The translations under genes were made by a program, and so were the position numbers. Positions 60,199 through 64,000 of a stretch of DNA of 64,000 nucleotides are shown piece by piece. The stretch covers positions 1,798,001 through 1,862,000 of the forward strand of contig NZ_JALLGW010000001.1 in the NCBI RefSeq assembly GCF_023074835.1. The letters run 5' to 3'. This DNA is from Halomarina salina. Its GTDB lineage: Archaea > Halobacteriota > Halobacteria > Halobacteriales > Haloarculaceae. The notes under the pieces are model-generated. The model was not told the origin of the DNA, did no database searches, and saw only the letters and a program-made list of their open reading frames with translations. Each line of letters opens with the position of its first letter. The stretch's first letter is position 1.

Positions 60199-60867
60199 AT
60201 GGCCTCATCACAGTCGGAGATGGAGAGCCCCGACGCGCTCGAAGCGGTCGTCCGCGACCGACGCTCGGTCCACGACTACAGCGACGAGGACGTGAGCGAG
60301 GAGACGCTGCGCGAGGTGTTCGACCTCGTCCGGTTCACGCCCTCGGGGTACAACCTCCAGCCGTGGGAGTTCCTCGTCCTGACGACGGACGAGAACCGCG
60401 AGACGCTCCAGAAGTGCGCAGGCGGCCAGGAGCACGTCACCGACGCGCCCGTCGCCATCGTCGTCCTCGGGAACACCGACCCGGCGGCCCACGCCGACCG
60501 CGTGTTCGACGACTGGCTGGACAAGGGCTACCTCCCCGACGAGGAGACCCGCGACGGCCTCGTCGAGAACATCGAGGGCTGGCGCGACCGCTCGGAGGCA
60601 CAGAACCGGGTCTGGACGACGCGCTCGACGTCGCTCGCCGCGATGACGCTGATGCACGCCGCCCGCTCGAAGGGTCTCTCGACGTGTCCGATGGAGGGGT
60701 TCGACGACGAAGCGGTCCGCGACGAGTTCGACATCTCCGAGGGGTTCGAACCGGTCATGCTCGTCACGATGGGCTACCCCGCCGAGGACGCCGTCGACCG
60801 CGAGAACGAGCGCAAGTTCCGCCGTCCGGTCGACGAGATCGTCCACCTCGACGAGTTCGACGCGTAG
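60199..60867 (+). CDS. Nitroreductase-family FMN protein
   Basis: A 222-residue nitroreductase: DRRSVHDYSDEDVSEETLREVFDLVRFTPSGYNLQPWEFLVL, SLAAMTLMHAARSKGLSTCPMEGF, FEPVMLVTMGYPAE. It would use FMN and NAD(P)H to reduce nitro compounds, quinones or flavin-linked substrates. Substrate unspecified. ATG at 60199 (ATG at 60220 also possible). Confidence 0.9.
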   Translation: MASSQSEMESPDALEAVVRDRRSVHDYSDEDVSEETLREVFDLVRFTPSGYNLQPWEFLVLTTDENRETLQKCAGGQEHVTDAPVAIVVLGNTDPAAHADRVFDDWLDKGYLPDEETRDGLVENIEGWRDRSEAQNRVWTTRSTSLAAMTLMHAARSKGLSTCPMEGFDDEAVRDEFDISEGFEPVMLVTMGYPAEDAVDRENERKFRRPVDEIVHLDEFDA

Positions 60868-60989
60868 CGACCCCGCTCGATACCGGTTCGCGCCGTCGCT
60901 GCATCCGTTCGTCGCTGCACCCGTTTCTCGCTGCATCCGTCTCTGCCGAACGCTACCACCGTCAAGCGTCGAGTGCGGACTTCACCCGC

Positions 60990-61247
60990 TCAGTTCCGAC
61001 TCGGCTCCGTCATCTCCTGACGCATCCACGTGAAGGGATACACCGACCAGACGACGAACACTCCCCACCAGAGACCGAGCCCGGCTTGCTGGCAGGCGAA
61101 CGCCGCGATGGGGGTCAGAGCGACGTGGATACCGACCAACCGCAGGTCGACGTCGCTGTCGAGGACGTCGACCCACCGTCCGTGGAGCGCCCCGTCGGCT
61201 CCGTTCCGGACCGTCGACTCCGTGGTTTCGTGGTGTTCCTCCGACAT
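60990..61247 (-). CDS. Small two-helix membrane protein (DUF8142-like)
   Basis: An 85-residue protein: a polar acidic N-terminus (about residues 1-30), then two hydrophobic helices (VGIHVALTPIAAFACQQ and LWWGVFVVWSVYPFTWM) and a short C-terminus. This arrangement is common in small haloarchaeal membrane proteins; DUF8142 is my best guess. The ATG at 61247 is taken; 61256 is possible. Confidence 0.55.
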   Translation of the reverse strand: MSEEHHETTESTVRNGADGALHGRWVDVLDSDVDLRLVGIHVALTPIAAFACQQAGLGLWWGVFVVWSVYPFTWMRQEMTEPSRN

Positions 61248-61475
61248 ATTCGACACTAGGGTCTACAAGGGAATAAGTGTGACACGGTGTGTCTAATCGT
61301 CGGACGAGAGTGGGATTATCTCGGCTCTGGGCCGGGGTTTCTGCCGAGATTCGATTCGGTGTCGGCAGTTCACTGATACGGGTCGTCGCCGCGGGCACAG
61401 TGCGTCGATAGAGCGCCGACGACGGCCCGATACCGGTCCGATACCGACCCGGAGGCGGCGTCCAGTGCGGTACCG

Positions 61476-62453
61476 TCAGTCGTCTCCCTGCACCGGCCCG
61501 CCGCGGACCGACCGCACCTCGGCGCGAATCGCGTCGCGCTTGAGGAGGACGAACCCGACGACGATGACGAGGAAGCCGACGACGGTGGTGGCGTCGATGG
61601 CCTCGCGCAGGAACAGGTAGCCGGTGACGGCGGCGAACACCGGCGCGACGTACGAGACGAGGTTTATCTCGACCGGTCCGAGGCGCTCCAGCAGGTCGAA
61701 GTAGACGAGGAAGCCAAGCGCACTGGCGACGACCGAGAGGTAGCCCAGCGCGAGCAGCGCCTCCATCGTCAGTCCGACGGACCCCGCCGGCTCGCCGAGT
61801 CCGAGGCTCACGACGTGCATCAGCAGCGCACCGCCGAGCATCGACCACGCCTCCATCGCCTCGACGTCCAGTCCCGAGTCGATGCGGCGCGCGAGGACGC
61901 TCCCGAACGCGAACGAGAGCGTCGCGGCGAACACGAGCAGTTTCCCCAGGACGTTCGCGGTCAGCAGTTCGGCCTGGCCGAACGGGTCGGCGATGATTAC
62001 GGCACCGACGAGTCCCAGCAGCAGGCCGACCAGCCCCGCCGCGTCGAGGCGGTCGCTGGGCAGCAGGCCTCGTGCGATGGCGGTGGTCAGGACGGGCGAC
62101 AGCGAGACGATGGTGGCGGCGGCGGCGCTGGTCGTGTTCAGTTCGCCGACGAACAGGAACGCGTGGTAGGCGGCGATGAGGAACACTGCACCGACCGTCA
62201 CCTCGGCGAGTTGGGCGCGAGTTCGGGGGAGCGGGTCGTCGAGGACGACGGCGGCGTAGCCGAGCATCAGGACGCCGGCGACGTCGTAGCGCACGGCGGC
62301 GAACAGCACGGGCGTCTCGTAGAACGGGCCGGGTGCGTCGGGGCCGCCGAGTCCGGCCTTGATGGCCATGAACGCCGCGCCCCACGCCGCCGCGAGACAG
62401 CAGAAGAGCGCCGCGTTCCGTGTGCGGGTCACGAGACCCGTCCGGGGAGCCAC
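61476..62453 (-). CDS. EamA/DMT-superfamily transporter
   Basis: A 325-residue protein with about ten hydrophobic helices in two EamA halves: AAWGAAFMAIKAGL at the start, LSPVLTTAIARGLL at the end of the first repeat, and LVSYVAPVFAAVTGYLFLRE in the second. It is a drug/metabolite-type exporter of unknown substrate. Single gene; the C-terminus is charged. Confidence 0.88.
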   Translation of the reverse strand: MAPRTGLVTRTRNAALFCCLAAAWGAAFMAIKAGLGGPDAPGPFYETPVLFAAVRYDVAGVLMLGYAAVVLDDPLPRTRAQLAEVTVGAVFLIAAYHAFLFVGELNTTSAAAATIVSLSPVLTTAIARGLLPSDRLDAAGLVGLLLGLVGAVIIADPFGQAELLTANVLGKLLVFAATLSFAFGSVLARRIDSGLDVEAMEAWSMLGGALLMHVVSLGLGEPAGSVGLTMEALLALGYLSVVASALGFLVYFDLLERLGPVEINLVSYVAPVFAAVTGYLFLREAIDATTVVGFLVIVVGFVLLKRDAIRAEVRSVRGGPVQGDD

Positions 62454-62611
62454 GGCCTCAAGGTTTCGTTCCCCCGTCTCCGTTCTCCCCGGCTTTCGAA
62501 GGGAGCCTTCGACTCCGCTTCGGCGTGCATTCGCTCGACACAGTCCGGGATTTCTGCCGGTTGCGGCAGTTCTACCCGCAAACTTAAGTCGGTCCGTGAG
62601 AACGTATTGAC

Positions 62612-63247
62612 ATGGCCGCTTACGGTCGGCCGACCCTGCGAGACCTGTTCGACGAGTCCCCCACGCCGCACATCGCGCACCCCCCGCGCACCCATCACCG
62701 AGACTACTACGTCGCTACCGATGGGTCGTTCCGGGGGTCGAGCGGTGGACTCGGCGTCGTCATCGAGACCCGCGACGGCGAGACGGTCGCCCGTCGCTCC
62801 GTCACCGACGCCGTCCCCGACAACAACGTCGCCGAGTACCGGGCGCTGCACCTCGGTCTCGACCTGCTCGCCGTGCGCGCACCACGCGACGCGAGCGTGG
62901 GACTCGTCCTGGACCACGACGACCTCGCCGCCAACGTCAACCGGGCGGCGCTGGCCGCTCGCCAACCGCGACACGGACCGCCCCACCCGTATCGCGTGCC
63001 GACCACCTCCCAGCACCACTGGCGAGGCATCCGTGCACGGGTCGCCGGCTTCCGCGAGGTTCGCGCCGCGCGCATCGACAGCGGCGTCAACCCCGCACAC
63101 TGCCTCGCGAACGCCCCCGACCAGTACGCGTTCGTCAACGACGAACCGGCGCGCTGCGTCCTGCCGACGGTGACCACCGACTCGCCGGGGCCGCAGTACC
63201 CGCCGCCGTCGCGCGCGAACCGCCACACCGGAAACGCGAGCGACTGA
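62612..63247 (+). CDS. RNase HI-like protein with altered active site
   Basis: A 211-residue protein with a ribonuclease H-like core: YYVATDGSFRGSSGGLGVVIE (DGS Asp), NNVAEYRALHLGLDLL (Glu), VLDHDDLAANVNRA (Asp) and NPAHCLANAPDQ. In typical archaeal RNase HI the last motif is N-x-x-A-D-x-L-A; here the Asp position is His. A Pro/His/Arg-rich insertion (about residues 120-150) separates the last motifs, and the C-terminus is disordered. Its nuclease activity may thus be weak or changed. Confidence 0.75.
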   Translation: MAAYGRPTLRDLFDESPTPHIAHPPRTHHRDYYVATDGSFRGSSGGLGVVIETRDGETVARRSVTDAVPDNNVAEYRALHLGLDLLAVRAPRDASVGLVLDHDDLAANVNRAALAARQPRHGPPHPYRVPTTSQHHWRGIRARVAGFREVRAARIDSGVNPAHCLANAPDQYAFVNDEPARCVLPTVTTDSPGPQYPPPSRANRHTGNASD

Positions 63248-63492
63248 CCGCCTACTTCTCGACTCTTTCACCCCATACCCGCAGGGCGACTCCAGACGTT
63301 GCGATTGGCACGTTCGATGCCCGAGCGTAATCGGGGACAATCAGCCACGGTACGGATTGCTGGTAATGATAGACTGAGAGCGTGAGTGTATCAATGTAAT
63401 TTCGAAATGGTGACTCTCTACTAGTAGTGACGAGGCTGCACCTGAAGGCCGAATGGGGATACTCCTTCTACTCGTCATCGAAAACCTACACA

Positions 63493-64000
63493 ATGAGCAT
63501 CGTATCGACGATACAGGAGTTCATCACGAACCCCATAGTGATGGGAGCGTGGGTCGTGCTCGTGGTCGCCTCGCTGGGCACGCTCGTCTGGGACCTCCGG
63601 AGGAACAACGAGGAACTGGGCAGTCTCATGAAGTACGTCTGGGGGTTCACCGTGCTCTATTCGGGACCCATCGGCCTCGGGGTGTACTGGTACTCCGGAC
63701 GAACCCAGATATCACACGATTCACTCTGGCGACGAGGCTTCCGGTCGGTCTGCCACTGCTACTCCGGGTGTGGTGCGGGTGAGATTACCGGCGTCGTCAT
63801 AGCTGTCGGTTTACTGGCGATGGGGAACCTCTGGGTTGCCGCCGTCACGTTCTCACTGGCGTACGTCTTCGGCTACGCCATGACGATGGGGCCGTTGATG
63901 CAGGAGGGGATGGAGTTCCGCGAAGCGTTCGTCGACGCCTTCTACTCCGAGACCGCCAGCATCGCGGTCATGGAAATCGTTGCTATCAGTACTGACATCT
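63493..64000 (+). CDS. DUF4396-like membrane protein, partial at right edge
   Basis: An open frame from ATG 63493 to the right edge, 169 codons so far. It has at least four hydrophobic helices (about residues 15-33, 50-68, 103-122 and 125-145) and a Cys/His-rich patch FRSVCHCYSGCGAGE in the first half, the mark of the DUF4396 family, which may bind a metal such as copper. The C-terminal part continues beyond the window. Function unknown. Confidence 0.7.
   Translation, partial: MSIVSTIQEFITNPIVMGAWVVLVVASLGTLVWDLRRNNEELGSLMKYVWGFTVLYSGPIGLGVYWYSGRTQISHDSLWRRGFRSVCHCYSGCGAGEITGVVIAVGLLAMGNLWVAAVTFSLAYVFGYAMTMGPLMQEGMEFREAFVDAFYSETASIAVMEIVAISTDI

Overview
The window comes from the chromosome of an extreme halophilic archaeon (class Halobacteria). 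The proteins are strongly acidic, GC and GC3 are high, many TATA-type promoters sit about 25 nt before leaderless starts, and the gene set is haloarchaeal: DnaG-type primase, aIF5A with deoxyhypusine synthase, RtcB with archease, siroheme-based heme genes, HerA/NurA and a phosphosulfolactate-synthase homologue. I cannot name the genus. I saw no rRNA, tRNA, CRISPR array or transposase.

Region 1 (1 to about 10.6 kb) looks like part of an integrated virus or plasmid of the pleolipovirus kind, running off the left edge. It holds a secreted protein (partial), a large spike-like membrane protein and a small multi-span membrane protein in VP3-VP4 order. It also has a winged-helix/coiled-coil regulator, a four-gene cassette chained by ATGA overlaps (zinc ribbons around a PD-(D/E)XK-like nuclease), and an MCM replicative helicase. 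Beside the helicase is an AT-rich, roughly 800-bp gene-free stretch with six TAGCCCCC(C) boxes, a candidate origin. Six genes of this region share the motif CCTTTRC 22-28 nt before their start codons, which suggests an element-wide promoter or regulon.

Region 2 (10.6-13.2 kb) is accessory DNA. It has a HalOD1-domain protein and a Bat-type HTH_10 regulator, flanked by an intact and a truncated copy of the same small membrane-protein gene, plus small orphans.

Region 3 (13.2-64 kb) is ordinary haloarchaeal chromosome. Clusters are: RNA repair (rtcB/archease); hypusine formation (deoxyhypusine synthase, agmatinase-like, aIF5A); molybdenum cofactor (two moeA-type genes); polyprenyl lipid synthesis (canonical and degenerate cis-prenyltransferase, DUF92); heme (ahbAB, precorrin-2 dehydrogenase, hemA); and DNA end processing (nurA, herA). 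Between them lie transport, stress and small zinc-protein genes. The window ends inside a DUF4396-like membrane gene.

Points most worth attention: the shared CCTTTRC promoter motif, the ATGA-coupled cassette, the candidate origin beside MCM, the apparently split cis-prenyltransferase whose two halves keep complementary motifs, and a 34-residue highly basic peptide.
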